Below are positions 1 to 7,842 of a stretch of 64,000 bases of DNA, piece after piece. The position numbers were made by a program, and so were the translations under genes. Origin of the DNA: Actinacidiphila yanglinensis (GTDB lineage: Bacteria > Actinomycetota > Actinomycetes > Streptomycetales > Streptomycetaceae); NCBI RefSeq assembly GCF_900107965.1, contig NZ_FNVU01000006.1:451337-515336 (forward strand). Reading direction: 5' to 3'. Positions within the stretch are counted from its first letter, which is position 1. The number at the start of each line of letters is the position of its first letter. Under the pieces are notes generated by a model. It was not told the origin of the DNA. It worked only from the letters and a program-made list of their open reading frames with translations, and did no database searches.

Positions 1-69
1 GATGACCGTCACCGCGTACACCGGCACCTCGACCGCCACGGTCAGGGCGAGGGCCGGAGGATAGGACAC
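1..69 (-). CDS. 5' end of a probable membrane protein gene (cut by window edge)
   Basis: Only the first 23 codons lie in the window. A GTG at 69-67 opens a frame without stops to the edge that reads VSYPPALALTVAVEVPVY and onward. This looks like the start of a hydrophobic helix from about residue 6, so the product is probably an integral membrane protein. The gene diverges from the one at 99 with a gap of only 29 bp, so both starts share one short promoter region. No clear Shine-Dalgarno sequence precedes the GTG. Too little is present to name a family. Confidence 0.5.
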   Translation of the reverse strand, partial: MSYPPALALTVAVEVPVYAVTVI

Positions 70-98
70 AGCGGGATCGTGTCACGGGGGAGGGACCA

Positions 99-1196
99 GT
101 GGCGAGCGGTTCAGTGACGGGCGGTTCGGTGACGGGCGCCGGTATCGGGAGCGCAGCCGGCATCGGAGCGGTGGCGGCGGCAGGGGCCGGAGGGGGCGGC
201 GCCGGTGCGGCGTTCGCGGGCCTGCCGGTCGCCCGCCTGGGCGGGCGGCTGGGGCGGGCCGGGCAGATGAGGCCGATCGCCGGTTTCGCGGTGCTGATCT
301 GCGTGACGCTGGTGCTGGCCCTGCGCCTGCCCGCCGGCACCGCCGTGGTGGGCCTGGCGTCCCTCGGCATCCTGCACAACGTGCTCGAACTCCGTTACAT
401 GGCAGGCCGGTTCGGCGGTCTTCTGAAGGGGCCGTTCCTGCGGATGCTGGCGGCGCTGATCACCGGCATCGTGCTGGTGCGGCTGCTGCCGCCCTCGACC
501 GGCACCCGGGCCGTCGAGATCCTGCTCGCGTACGTGCTGCTCGCGGCGGCCTGCTGCTACGCGTTGCGCTCGCGGCCCCTGCGGCTGGCCGCCGCCCTGC
601 TGGTGGTCGCGGGCGCGGCGGCGACCTCGCTCGCCTTCCCCGACTACCACTTCGTGGTGCTGACCCACCTGCACAACGTCGTCCCGCTGGTCTTCCTGTG
701 GGAGTGGTCGCGCGAGATGCCGCGCGGCCGGACCCTGTTCCGAGCGGTGCAGTGCGGCTGGATCGTGGTGATCCCGGCGCTCGTGCTGTCGGGCGCCTTC
801 GACGGCCTGATGGGTGCCGGCTCGGGCTGGACCACCCGGCTGTCCTCCTCCTACACCCCGCCGGCCTGGCAGCACACGGACGCCGGGCAGCGGTTCGTGA
901 CCGTCTTCGCGTTCATGGCGCTGATGCACTACCTGGTGTGGGTGTGGTTCATGCCGCGCTACGCCCCCGACGCGACCGCCGCGTTCGAACAGCGGGTGCC
1001 GGTGGTCACCGGTCGCTGGGCCTGGGCCCTGGGGATCGGCGGCACCGCCGCGCTCGCCGTGCTCTTCGTCAGCGACTACGACCAGGGCACCTCGCTCTAC
1101 GCCGCGATCGCCGGCTACCACGCGTACCTGGAGTTCCCGGTGCTGCTCATGCTCGTCCTGGGCCTCGCGCCCCGGATTACCGAGGGGGAGAAGTGA
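99..1196 (+). CDS. polytopic membrane protein with conserved-looking histidine motifs
   Basis: A 365-residue protein opening with a GTG that follows the ribosome site GGGGGAGGGA. Residues 1-40 are a Gly/Ala/Ser-rich, probably disordered leader. From residue 57 the protein is almost entirely hydrophobic, with about nine to ten membrane helices. Histidines sit in or beside helices as HNVLE (93-97), H184, HLHN (190-193), H277 within MHYLVWVW, and HAYLE (341-345). This spacing recalls membrane metalloenzymes such as the Brp/Blh carotenoid-cleavage family, but I do not recognise the family and claim no reaction. The stop overlaps the GTG of a 46-codon membrane peptide gene (GTGA), so the two are probably co-translated. 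It could equally be a transporter or a structural membrane protein. Confidence 0.8.
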   Translation: MASGSVTGGSVTGAGIGSAAGIGAVAAAGAGGGGAGAAFAGLPVARLGGRLGRAGQMRPIAGFAVLICVTLVLALRLPAGTAVVGLASLGILHNVLELRYMAGRFGGLLKGPFLRMLAALITGIVLVRLLPPSTGTRAVEILLAYVLLAAACCYALRSRPLRLAAALLVVAGAAATSLAFPDYHFVVLTHLHNVVPLVFLWEWSREMPRGRTLFRAVQCGWIVVIPALVLSGAFDGLMGAGSGWTTRLSSSYTPPAWQHTDAGQRFVTVFAFMALMHYLVWVWFMPRYAPDATAAFEQRVPVVTGRWAWALGIGGTAALAVLFVSDYDQGTSLYAAIAGYHAYLEFPVLLMLVLGLAPRITEGEK

Positions 1197-1333
1197 AGTT
1201 GATGGTCCTTGCCGATGTGGCTCCACCCAATGACGGGGACGGGGGAAGCCACACCCTGGTGATCGTCGTGGTCGTCGTCATCCTGGTCGTCGCGATCGCC
1301 GCGCTCGTCGCCGCCTCCCGCCGCCGCAAATAG
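1193..1333 (+). CDS. small single-pass membrane peptide, coupled to the upstream gene
   Basis: A 46-codon frame whose GTG overlaps the stop of the preceding membrane protein as GTGA. It encodes a short polar N-terminus (about 20 residues), one strongly hydrophobic Val/Ile-rich helix (TLVIVVVVVILVVAIAALVA) and a basic end (SRRRK), so the expected topology has the C-terminus inside. An ATG at 1202 is an alternative start giving 43 residues. The overlap suggests a stoichiometric partner or assembly factor for the polytopic protein. No family is recognised. Confidence 0.6.
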   Translation: MKLMVLADVAPPNDGDGGSHTLVIVVVVVILVVAIAALVAASRRRK

Positions 1334-1338
1334 GGTGG

Positions 1339-1562
1339 GCCCCTGACCCTCCCGGGTGCCCCTGTCCGCCGGTTGAGGGACCACCCGCCGGTGGCCGGCT
1401 GCTCGCGCAGTTCCCCGCGCCCCCAAATACGCCCGGGCCCTCCCGGGTCAAGCACGCGGCGAGCCGCACACATCAGGGGCGCGGGGAACTGCGCGACAAG
1501 CCACCGCGGACCGCAAGGTCCCTCCACCGGCAGGACCGGGCAACCCGGGGGGTCAGGGGCGC
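1339..1562. repeat. long imperfect inverted repeat with a 21-bp perfect core (extragenic repeat)
   Basis: The whole gap between 1333 and 1571 is a two-armed dyad. The inner core is exact: 1403-1423 is the reverse complement of 1476-1496 (GGGGCGCGGGGAACTGCGCG plus A). Outside it the arms stay alignable almost to both neighbouring stops, for example CCCCTGACC at 1340-1348 against GGTCAGGGG at 1551-1559. As I recall, the core GGGGCGCGGGGAACTGCGCGA is a very common intergenic element in Streptomyces. It sits between convergent genes, so bidirectional termination is a plausible role. Confidence 0.75.
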
Positions 1563-1570
1563 CCCGATAC

Positions 1571-2464
1571 TCAGGGCACCCGGATCGCCGCGGCCAGCGC
1601 ACGCACCTCGCGGTCGGCGAAGCCCGGCTCCGCCGCCATCGCCCGGACCAGGTCGCGCCGCGTCTCCCGGGTGCGGCCGGCCGCGACCACCGCGCGCGCC
1701 TCGGCGAGCGCCTGCGGCAGCGTCTCGTGGTGGCGGGCCCGCGCCGCGTCCGGCTCGAACCAGCGGCTCGGCGGGAAGGAGCGGTGCAGCTTCGGCTGCT
1801 CGTTCCCGAACCAGCTCCAGGTCCGCCAGTGCATCGAGACGTTGACCACGTGACCGGCCGGCAGGGTCCGCACCCAGCGCACCGATTCCGGTGACTGCTG
1901 CCAGCGCCACTGGTGCGGGCTGCTCCTGCCCCGGATGGTGACCCCGACGTACCGCAGCTTCCGCCGGATCACCGCCCAGGGCTCCCGGCTCTCCGCGATC
2001 CACGCCGACAGCTCGCCGTGGATCGCGTCGAAGGTCGAGCCGGCGCTGACGACGTCCACCAGTGCCAACGGCCGCTTGCGACGGGCCAGTGCGTACGGTT
2101 CCAGACCCGCCTCGGCCAGGTGCGTCCGCAGCCGGTCCCGGCCGACCGGCCCCAGGGTGTGCGCACCCCGCAAGGACAGCGGCAGTCTCCGGAGCCCGCC
2201 CGGCCGGTCCGCACCCTCCAGCACGCCCGTCAGCAGGTCGTACATGGTGTCCAGCGAGCGCCCCACGAAGCACAGGTCCGCGGCGTGCGACCGCGCCAGC
2301 ACCTTCCCGGTGCACTCCACCAGTTCCGGCAGGTAGCCCGGTCGCGAGCGCGCCGGGCCCTCCGCGAGCGTCCCGAGCCGGGCCGGCGCGCCGCCCCCGA
2401 AGGACGACAGCGGCCAGCGGTACGGCTGCGGCGGCCGGCCGGTGCTCCTGGTCATACCCGCCAT
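1571..2464 (-). CDS. phosphoribosyltransferase-like protein
   Basis: A protein of 297 residues. Its best landmark is LALVDVVSAGSTF at residues 133-145, two hydrophobic residues, Asp and a small-residue loop of the kind that binds PRPP in type I phosphoribosyltransferases. Earlier, LCFVGRSLDTMYD (64-76) resembles the core shared by PRTase-like proteins of stress or tellurium-type gene sets. The second acidic residue of the usual DD pair is replaced here (DVVSAG), so catalytic competence is uncertain. An in-frame ATG at 2455 is an alternative start. It runs convergently toward the membrane-protein pair across the inverted repeat and stands alone. Family assignment is moderate and the substrate is unknown. 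Confidence 0.65.
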   Translation of the reverse strand: MAGMTRSTGRPPQPYRWPLSSFGGGAPARLGTLAEGPARSRPGYLPELVECTGKVLARSHAADLCFVGRSLDTMYDLLTGVLEGADRPGGLRRLPLSLRGAHTLGPVGRDRLRTHLAEAGLEPYALARRKRPLALVDVVSAGSTFDAIHGELSAWIAESREPWAVIRRKLRYVGVTIRGRSSPHQWRWQQSPESVRWVRTLPAGHVVNVSMHWRTWSWFGNEQPKLHRSFPPSRWFEPDAARARHHETLPQALAEARAVVAAGRTRETRRDLVRAMAAEPGFADREVRALAAAIRVP

Positions 2465-2636
2465 TGCAGCACCCGGGCCCGATCCGGCGACACTCCTTTT
2501 CCCGGGGAACGGCCCCCGGAACGCGGCCGGTTGCCCACCCCCCGGCCGCACCCCGTGAGCGGCCGCCGGCCGTCCCGGCACCCTTCGGACCTCGTCGAAC
2601 TTGAACGCGCGGCACGGATACGTGTTCAGTGGGCGC

Positions 2637-3152
2637 ATGACAGCAGAACCAGCCGCACCGTTGCCCCTGATCGTGGTCATGGGGGTGTCCGGGTCGGGCA
2701 AGACGACGATCGGCGGCATGCTGGCCGCGCGGCTGGGCGTGCCGTACGCCGAGGCCGACGACTTCCACCCGGCGGCGAACATCGCCAAGATGGCGGCGGG
2801 CCGGCCGCTGGACGACGACGACCGTGCGCCCTGGCTGGACACGATAGCGGGATGGCTGGCCGGGCGGGGGGCGCGCGGCGGCGTGGTGAGCTGTTCGGCG
2901 CTGCGGCGGCGTTACCGCGACCGGCTGCGGGCCGCGGCCCCCGGGGTGGTGTTCGTGCACCTGGACGGATCGCCGGAGCTGGTCGCCGCCCGGCTCGGCG
3001 CCCGCACCGGCCACTTCATGCCGCCGGCGCTGCTGGCCTCGCAGTTCGAGGCGCTGGAACCGCTGGAGCCGGGTGAGGCGGGCATGGTCGTGCCGATCGA
3101 CGGCGAGGCGGAGCGGACCGTGGAGCGGATTCTGGCCGCGCTCCCCCGCTGA
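2637..3152 (+). CDS. gntK: gluconokinase
   Basis: A 171-residue P-loop kinase, the normal length for thermoresistant-type gluconokinase. It converts D-gluconate and ATP to 6-phosphogluconate in the cytoplasm, feeding the pentose phosphate pathway. Walker A is GVSGSGKTT (residues 16-24). EADDFHPAANIAKM follows, the family's gluconate-binding stretch, then LDDDDRAPWL and the CSALRRRYRD motif. The ATG at 2637 is preferred to the upstream TTG at 2601 because the family begins just before the P-loop strand. It diverges from the PRTase-like gene and converges on glucarate dehydratase, so this spot holds two sugar-acid functions but no visible sugar-acid transporter. Confidence 0.93.
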   Translation: MTAEPAAPLPLIVVMGVSGSGKTTIGGMLAARLGVPYAEADDFHPAANIAKMAAGRPLDDDDRAPWLDTIAGWLAGRGARGGVVSCSALRRRYRDRLRAAAPGVVFVHLDGSPELVAARLGARTGHFMPPALLASQFEALEPLEPGEAGMVVPIDGEAERTVERILAALPR

Positions 3153-3193
3153 CCGGGGCGGGCCCGCCCCCCGACACGGTCGGGCCCGCCGGT
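3151..3193. terminator. probable bidirectional terminator between gntK and gudD
   Basis: GC-rich imperfect hairpin in the 55-bp gap between the convergent stops. ACCGG-x2-CGGGCCCG on the left pairs with CGGGCCCGCCGGT on the right. No T-tract follows, as is usual in this kind of genome. Confidence 0.5.
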
Positions 3194-3207
3194 CTCCGTG
3201 GCGCGGG

Positions 3208-4545
3208 CTACCAGCGCGGCACGGACGGGGTGCGCCAGGACGGGTCGGCCTTGCGCATCGCGGCGGCGTCGTCGCGGTCGCGCAGGGTGCCGTCGTCGTC
3301 CAGCCAGCGCTGGTGCAGGGCCGCGAGGGCGGCAGGGTCGAGTGTGACGCCCAGGCCGGGGCGGTCGCAGACGGCGAGCCGGCCGTCCTCGAAGACGTGC
3401 CGCTCGGTGATGACGTCCTCGGTCTGCCACGGGTAGTGCGTGTCGCAGGCGTAGTCGAGGTTGGGCACGGTCGCCGCGACGTGGGTCATCGCCGCCAGGC
3501 TGATGCCCAGGTGGGTGTTGGAGTGCATGGACAGGCCCACCCCGAAGGCACCGCAGATGGCGGCGAGTTGCTGGGTCCTGCGCAGCCCGCCCCAGTAGTG
3601 GTGATCGGAGAGCACCACCTGCACGGCGCCGCGGGTGAACGCCTCCCGGATCTCGGGGACCGTCGTCACGCACATGTTGGTGGCCAGCGGCACGTCCGTG
3701 CCGGCGGCCACCTCGGCCATCCGGTCGGTGCTGCTCGCCGGGTCCTCCAGGTACTCCAGGACGTCCGCCAGCTCGCGCGCGACCTCCAGCGAAGTCGCCA
3801 CAGACCAGGCCCCGTTGGGGTCCAGCCGCAGCGGCTTGCCGGGGAACGCCTCGGCGAGCGCGCGGACCGCGGCGATCTCCTGCTCGGGCGGGAAGACGCC
3901 GCCCTTGAGCTTGAAGGAGCCGAAGCCGTAGATGTCGGCGAACCGGCGGGCCTGGGCCACGACGCCGGCCGGGTCGAGGGCGGCGCCCCAGTCGTCGGGC
4001 TCGCCGGCGCCCTGCGGGTGCTCGGCAAGCCGGTAGAAGAGGTAGGCGCTGTAGTCGACGGCGTCGCGGACCTTGCCGCCGAGCAGCGCGTGCACGGGCA
4101 GTCCGAGGGTCTTGCCGAGCGCGTCGAGGCAGGCCACCTCGAAGCCGGAGATGACCGACAGCCGGAGCTTGTCCGCGGTCTGCACGCCGCGCAGGCCGCC
4201 GAGGTCGACGGAGTCGGACACGTCACCGGGCTCACCGCAGACCCGCTCGGCGAGGGTGAACAGCCCGTTCAGGTCGCTGATCCGGTGGCCGGGCAGCGCC
4301 TTGGCCAGCGGCGCGGCCAGGTCGAGGTAGCGGCTGTCGCCGTAGGTCTCGCCGACACCGGTGGTGCCGTCGGCGGTGACCACCTCGATGATCAGACGGG
4401 GGGTGTAGGGCTGGTGGACCCCCTGGGTGTTGAGCAGCGGCGGATCGGCGATCAGGATGGGGGTCAGCCGCACCTCGGCGATGGCCGCCGAGGACGGGGT
4501 CGCCGCCCCATCCGCTGTCTGCATATATGAATCATGTTCACCCAT
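3208..4545 (-). CDS. gudD: glucarate dehydratase (enolase superfamily)
   Basis: A 445-residue protein matching D-glucarate dehydratase, which removes water from glucarate or idarate to give 5-keto-4-deoxyglucarate. The enolase-superfamily barrel is intact. FKLKGG (211-216) carries the KxK catalytic base, LDPNGAW (241-247) the first metal-ligand Asp, YLEDP the second ligand, and MHSNTHLG the catalytic histidine near residue 340. PPLLNTQGVHQPY near residue 40 is the typical substrate-capping region. ATG 4545 is the longest start; ATG 4524 is possible, and neither has a strong ribosome site. No partner aldolase (kdgD or garL type) or transporter is adjacent, so the rest of the pathway must lie elsewhere. 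Confidence 0.92.
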   Translation of the reverse strand: MGEHDSYMQTADGAATPSSAAIAEVRLTPILIADPPLLNTQGVHQPYTPRLIIEVVTADGTTGVGETYGDSRYLDLAAPLAKALPGHRISDLNGLFTLAERVCGEPGDVSDSVDLGGLRGVQTADKLRLSVISGFEVACLDALGKTLGLPVHALLGGKVRDAVDYSAYLFYRLAEHPQGAGEPDDWGAALDPAGVVAQARRFADIYGFGSFKLKGGVFPPEQEIAAVRALAEAFPGKPLRLDPNGAWSVATSLEVARELADVLEYLEDPASSTDRMAEVAAGTDVPLATNMCVTTVPEIREAFTRGAVQVVLSDHHYWGGLRRTQQLAAICGAFGVGLSMHSNTHLGISLAAMTHVAATVPNLDYACDTHYPWQTEDVITERHVFEDGRLAVCDRPGLGVTLDPAALAALHQRWLDDDGTLRDRDDAAAMRKADPSWRTPSVPRW

Positions 4546-4671
4546 AAGATCTGAGCGTAGGCGGGGGGCGCCCGACCGTCAATGTGCGGGTGGGGGCCGC
4601 ACGCGCCGGCCGTACCACCGGGGCCCGGGAGACCTCCGGTACGGCCGGGACAGCCGGGGAACTGGACTGCA

Positions 4672-4687
4672 TACCGACCAGTCGGTA
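4672..4687. promoter_or_regulatory. TetR-type operator TACCGACcaGTCGGTA
   Basis: Perfect 7-bp arms around a 2-bp centre, ending 10 bp before the ATG of the kinase gene at 4698. The ACCGACC core is repeated, degenerated, at 10722-10734 and 13288-13301, flanking the tetR gene at 10017-10679 and the SDR/ligase genes. That TetR is therefore the obvious candidate ligand (inference). Confidence 0.7.
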
Positions 4688-4697
4688 CGATCGGCGT

Positions 4698-5780
4698 ATG
4701 AGTGCACCCGCCGATCCCCCGGGCCTGGACCTCGACCGCCTGCGCCGCCACCTGGAGCGGGAGCACCCCGGGCTGGCCCGGGGCGAGCTGCGGGCCGAGC
4801 TGCTGGAGGGCGGTCGCTCCAACCTCACCTACCGCGTCACCGACGGGACCGGGACCTGGGTGGTACGGCGGCCGCCGCTCGGCCACGTGCTGGCCACCGC
4901 GCACGACATGGGCCGCGAGCACCGGGTGATCAGCGCGCTGGCCGGCACTCCCGTCCCGGTGCCGCGGACCCTGCTGCACTGCGACGACCCGGAGGTCATC
5001 GGGGCGCCCTTCTACGTGATGGAGTTCGTGCCCGGCACCCCGTACCGCAGCGAGGACCAGCTGCGGGAGATCGGGCCCGAGCGGACCCGGGCCGCCGTGC
5101 ACACCCTGGTCGACACCCTGGTGGACCTGCACGCGGTGGACCCGGCGGCCGTCGGCCTGGCCGACTTCGGACGCCCCGAGGGCTTCCTGGACCGGCAGTT
5201 GCGGCGCTGGGGCAAGCAGCTGGACGCCTCCCGCAGCCGCGACCTGCCCGGCGTGGACGAGCTGCACGCCGCCCTCGGCCGGGCGCTGCCCGCCTCCCCC
5301 ACCCCCACGATCGTGCACGGCGACTACCGCCTGGACAACGTGCTGATCGACGACGGCGGCCGGCTCACCGCCGTCCTGGACTGGGAGATGTCCACCCTCG
5401 GCGACCCGCTCACCGACCTCGGGCTGCTGGTGATGTACACCGAGCAGCGCAGCAGCGACCTGCTCTCCGCGCCCACCACCGGCGGCGCCCCCGGCCACCC
5501 CACCTCCGCCGAGATCGTCGCCCGCTACGCCGAGCGCTCCGGCCGGGACGTCGCGGCGGTCGACTGGTACACCGCCTTCGCCTTCTTCAAGCTCGCCGTC
5601 ATCCTGGAGGGCATCCACTACCGGTGGACCCTCGGCCAGACCGTCGGCGCCGGGTTCGACCGCATCGGGACCGTCGTCCCGGTCTTCATCGACCGCGGCC
5701 TGCGCACGCTGGGCCGGTCGGCGCCGCACACCGCGCCTCGGCAGCCTGCGGAGAACCCCACCACCCGAGACGAGGACTGA
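4698..5780 (+). CDS. APH-family phosphotransferase, ACAD10/11-type kinase (LvaA-like)
   Basis: A 360-residue aminoglycoside-phosphotransferase-fold kinase. It shows LEGGRSNLTYRV (nucleotide-loop region, near residues 35-46), VVRRPPLGHVL with the conserved lysine position replaced by Arg, the catalytic loop IVHGDYRLDNVL, and the metal-binding Asp in VLDWEMSTLGDPLTDLG. This subgroup lies next to, or is fused with, acyl-CoA dehydrogenases. Known members phosphorylate 4-hydroxyacyl-CoA so that the partner dehydrogenase can eliminate phosphate (P. putida LvaA; kinase domain of mammalian ACAD10/11). The dehydrogenase gene starts 6 bp downstream, the split form of that fusion. Real antibiotic resistance is unlikely. 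The palindromic operator 10 bp before the ATG suggests TetR repression. Confidence 0.85.
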   Translation: MSAPADPPGLDLDRLRRHLEREHPGLARGELRAELLEGGRSNLTYRVTDGTGTWVVRRPPLGHVLATAHDMGREHRVISALAGTPVPVPRTLLHCDDPEVIGAPFYVMEFVPGTPYRSEDQLREIGPERTRAAVHTLVDTLVDLHAVDPAAVGLADFGRPEGFLDRQLRRWGKQLDASRSRDLPGVDELHAALGRALPASPTPTIVHGDYRLDNVLIDDGGRLTAVLDWEMSTLGDPLTDLGLLVMYTEQRSSDLLSAPTTGGAPGHPTSAEIVARYAERSGRDVAAVDWYTAFAFFKLAVILEGIHYRWTLGQTVGAGFDRIGTVVPVFIDRGLRTLGRSAPHTAPRQPAENPTTRDED

Positions 5781-5786
5781 GCACCC

Positions 5787-7013
5787 ATGGACTTCGGCTA
5801 CGACACCAGGACCGAGGAACTGCGCACCAGGCTCTCGGCGTTCCTCGACCAGCACGTCCTCCCGGCGGAGCCGGTCTTCGAGGAGCAGCGCGAGCAGGCG
5901 ACCGGCGACGACCGCTGGACCGCCCCGCCGATCGTCGAGCAGCTCAAGGCCGAGGCCCGGTCGCAGGGCCTGTGGAACCTCTTCCTCCCCGGGGAGCACG
6001 GCGCCGGGCTGACCAACCTCCAGTACGCCCCGCTGGCCGAACTCACCGGCCGCAGCCCGCACCTGGCCCCACCCGCCCTCAACTGCGCGGCGCCCGACAC
6101 CGGCAACATGGAGGTGCTCGCCGAGTTCGGCACTCCCGCGCAGCGCAAGGAGTGGCTGGACCCGCTGCTGGCCGGCGAGATCCGCTCCGCGTTCGCGATG
6201 ACCGAGCCCGACGTCGCCTCCTCCGACGCCACCAACATCGAGACCCGCATCGAGCGCGACGGGGACGCGTACGTCATCAACGGCCGCAAGTGGTTCATCT
6301 CCGGGGCGATGAACCCCAAGTGCGCGATCCTCATCGTGATGGGCAAGACCGACCCGGCGGCGGAACGGCACCGCCAGCAGAGCCAGATCCTGGTGCCCCG
6401 GGACACCCCCGGCGTCGAAGTGCGGCGCGGTATGCGGGTGTTCGGGTACGACGACGGCGACCACGGCGGGCACGCCGAGATCGTCTTCCGGGACGTGCGG
6501 GTGCCGGTCGGCAACCTGATCGGTGAGGAGGGCGGCGGATTCGCCATCGCCCAGGCCCGGTTGGGGCCGGGTCGGATCCACCACTGCATGCGGCTGATCG
6601 GCATGGCCGAGCGCGCCCTGGAGCTGATGTGCCGGCGGGCCGGGGCCCGTACCGCGTTCGGCAAGCCGCTCGCCGCGCAGGGCGTGGTGCAGGAGTGGAT
6701 CGCCGAAGCGCGGGTGGAGATCGAGCAGTTGCGGCTGCTCGTGCTCAAGACGGCCTGGCTCATGGACACCGTCGGCAATCAGGGCGCCCACACCGAGATC
6801 CAGGCGATCAAGATCGCCACACCGGCCGCGGTCCAGAAGATCGTGGACCGGGCGATCCAGTTGCACGGCGCCGGAGGCGTCTCGCAGGACTTCCCGCTGG
6901 CCCAGCTCTGGGCCGCGACGAGGACGCTGCGACTGGCCGACGGCCCCGACGAGGTGCACAAGCGCTCCCTCGCGCGGCGCGAGTTGAGGAAGTACGCCTC
7001 GTCCGATTCCTGA
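5787..7013 (+). CDS. acyl-CoA dehydrogenase, ACAD10/11- or LvaC-like
   Basis: A 408-residue flavoprotein of the acyl-CoA dehydrogenase fold. [15 protein letters not shown] (near residues 133-147) is the FAD/acyl-CoA-binding signature, [10 protein letters not shown] is the equivalent of the flavin-contact WxTx block, and [18 protein letters not shown] is in the C-terminal helical domain. The last block, [20 protein letters not shown] followed by [17 protein letters not shown], matches the ACAD10/11 subgroup, where DGPDEVH replaces the usual YEGT. It follows the kinase by 6 bp and is expected to act on its phosphorylated 4-hydroxyacyl-CoA product, channelling 4-hydroxy acids into beta-oxidation (inference from family knowledge). 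Translation is probably coupled. Confidence 0.87.
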   Translation: MDFGYDTRTEELRTRLSAFLDQHVLPAEPVFEEQREQATGDDRWTAPPIVEQLKAEARSQGLWNLFLPGEHGAGLTNLQYAPLAELTGRSPHLAPPALNCAAPDTGNMEVLAEFGTPAQRKEWLDPLLAGEIRSAFAMTEPDVASSDATNIETRIERDGDAYVINGRKWFISGAMNPKCAILIVMGKTDPAAERHRQQSQILVPRDTPGVEVRRGMRVFGYDDGDHGGHAEIVFRDVRVPVGNLIGEEGGGFAIAQARLGPGRIHHCMRLIGMAERALELMCRRAGARTAFGKPLAAQGVVQEWIAEARVEIEQLRLLVLKTAWLMDTVGNQGAHTEIQAIKIATPAAVQKIVDRAIQLHGAGGVSQDFPLAQLWAATRTLRLADGPDEVHKRSLARRELRKYASSDS

Positions 7014-7050
7014 GGCGCACGGCCGGGGCCGGAGCGGGCGACGCACAACG

Positions 7051-7087
7051 GCGGGGGCATCATCGGTGGTACCGGTGGCGCCCCCGC
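7051..7087 (+). terminator. terminator-like hairpin after the kinase-ACAD operon
   Basis: GCGGGGGC (7051-7058) pairs with GCCCCCGC (7080-7087). After a symmetrical 5-nt internal loop, CGGT and ACCG close a small top loop. It lies 38 bp after the dehydrogenase stop and before the sigma-factor gene. Confidence 0.5.
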
Positions 7088-7182
7088 AGTCCTGCGTGGC
7101 CCGCTCCCGTGAACCCTTTTCCGGTCCGACGGCAAGTACAGGGTGCAACGCCTTCCTGCCCCTGCGACCACCCGGACCGCCC

Positions 7183-7842
7183 ATGACCGAATCGCCGTCC
7201 CGCCCCTCCCCGGGGACCGGGCCGCCCGGCGCCGACACCGCTGCCGCTGCCGCTGCCGCGGATGGTGCGCTGATCGCGGCGTCACTCGAGGAACCCGAGT
7301 GCTTCGCCGCGCTCTTCGACCGGCACGCGCCGGCCATCCACCAGTACGCCGCCCGGCGCCTCGGCCGGGACGCCGCCGACGACATCACCGCCGAGACCTT
7401 CCTGACCGCCTTCCGGATCCGGACCCGCTACGACAGCGAACGGGCGGGTGTCCGGCCCTGGTTGTTCGGCATCGCGGCCAAGCTGATCGGCCGGCACCGG
7501 CGCGAGGAGGTCAGGGCGCTCCGGCTGCTCGCCCGTTCCGGGCACGACCCGGTGGCCGAGACCTGGACCGGCTCCGCCGACGACCGCGTCGTCGCGCAGG
7601 CCGCCTCCCGGCCCCTGGCCCGGGCGCTGGCCCGGCTCACCGAGGGGGACCGGCACGCGCTGCTGCTCGCCGCCTGGGCCGACTTCACCTACCAGGAGAT
7701 CGCCGAGGCCCTGGACATCCCCGTGGGCACCGTCCGGTCCCGGCTCCACCGCGCCCGCCGCAAGATGCGTACCGCGACCGGCACGCACAGCCCGCTCAAC
7801 GAATCGTTCGACCCGCACGCAGCGGAAGGTGACCTCGCATGA
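7183..7842 (+). CDS. ECF-type RNA polymerase sigma factor
   Basis: A 219-residue sigma-70 family factor with only regions 2 and 4. Region 2 covers FAALFDRHAPAIHQYAARRL to DDITAETFLTAFR (residues ~38-86) with the DxxAETF core-binding helix. Region 4 is YQEIAEALDIPVGTVRSRLHR plus ARRKMR (residues ~170-197), a clear promoter-reading helix-turn-helix. The N-terminal 27 residues are Pro/Ala-rich. The ATG at 7183 is chosen because upstream in-frame codons are non-conserved Pro/Arg-rich sequence. The stop overlaps the start of the next gene (ATGA), the usual arrangement for an ECF factor and its cognate transmembrane partner. Its regulon cannot be read from this window. Confidence 0.9.
   Translation: MTESPSRPSPGTGPPGADTAAAAAAADGALIAASLEEPECFAALFDRHAPAIHQYAARRLGRDAADDITAETFLTAFRIRTRYDSERAGVRPWLFGIAAKLIGRHRREEVRALRLLARSGHDPVAETWTGSADDRVVAQAASRPLARALARLTEGDRHALLLAAWADFTYQEIAEALDIPVGTVRSRLHRARRKMRTATGTHSPLNESFDPHAAEGDLA

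Noticed and set aside
3073..4530. Long plus-strand frame opposite glucarate dehydratase
   Set aside because: Antisense shadow of a highly GC-biased gene; the protein is Arg/Gly/Val-rich and has no family features.
4698..5780. Aminoglycoside resistance gene
   Set aside because: APH fold but of the acyl-CoA-associated subgroup and joined to a dehydrogenase, so antibiotic phosphorylation is unlikely.
4464..7388. 974-codon minus-strand frame opposite the kinase/ACAD/sigma genes
   Set aside because: Runs across three genes on the other strand; composition (Val/Gly/Gln/Arg-rich) is the usual shadow signature of high-GC DNA.
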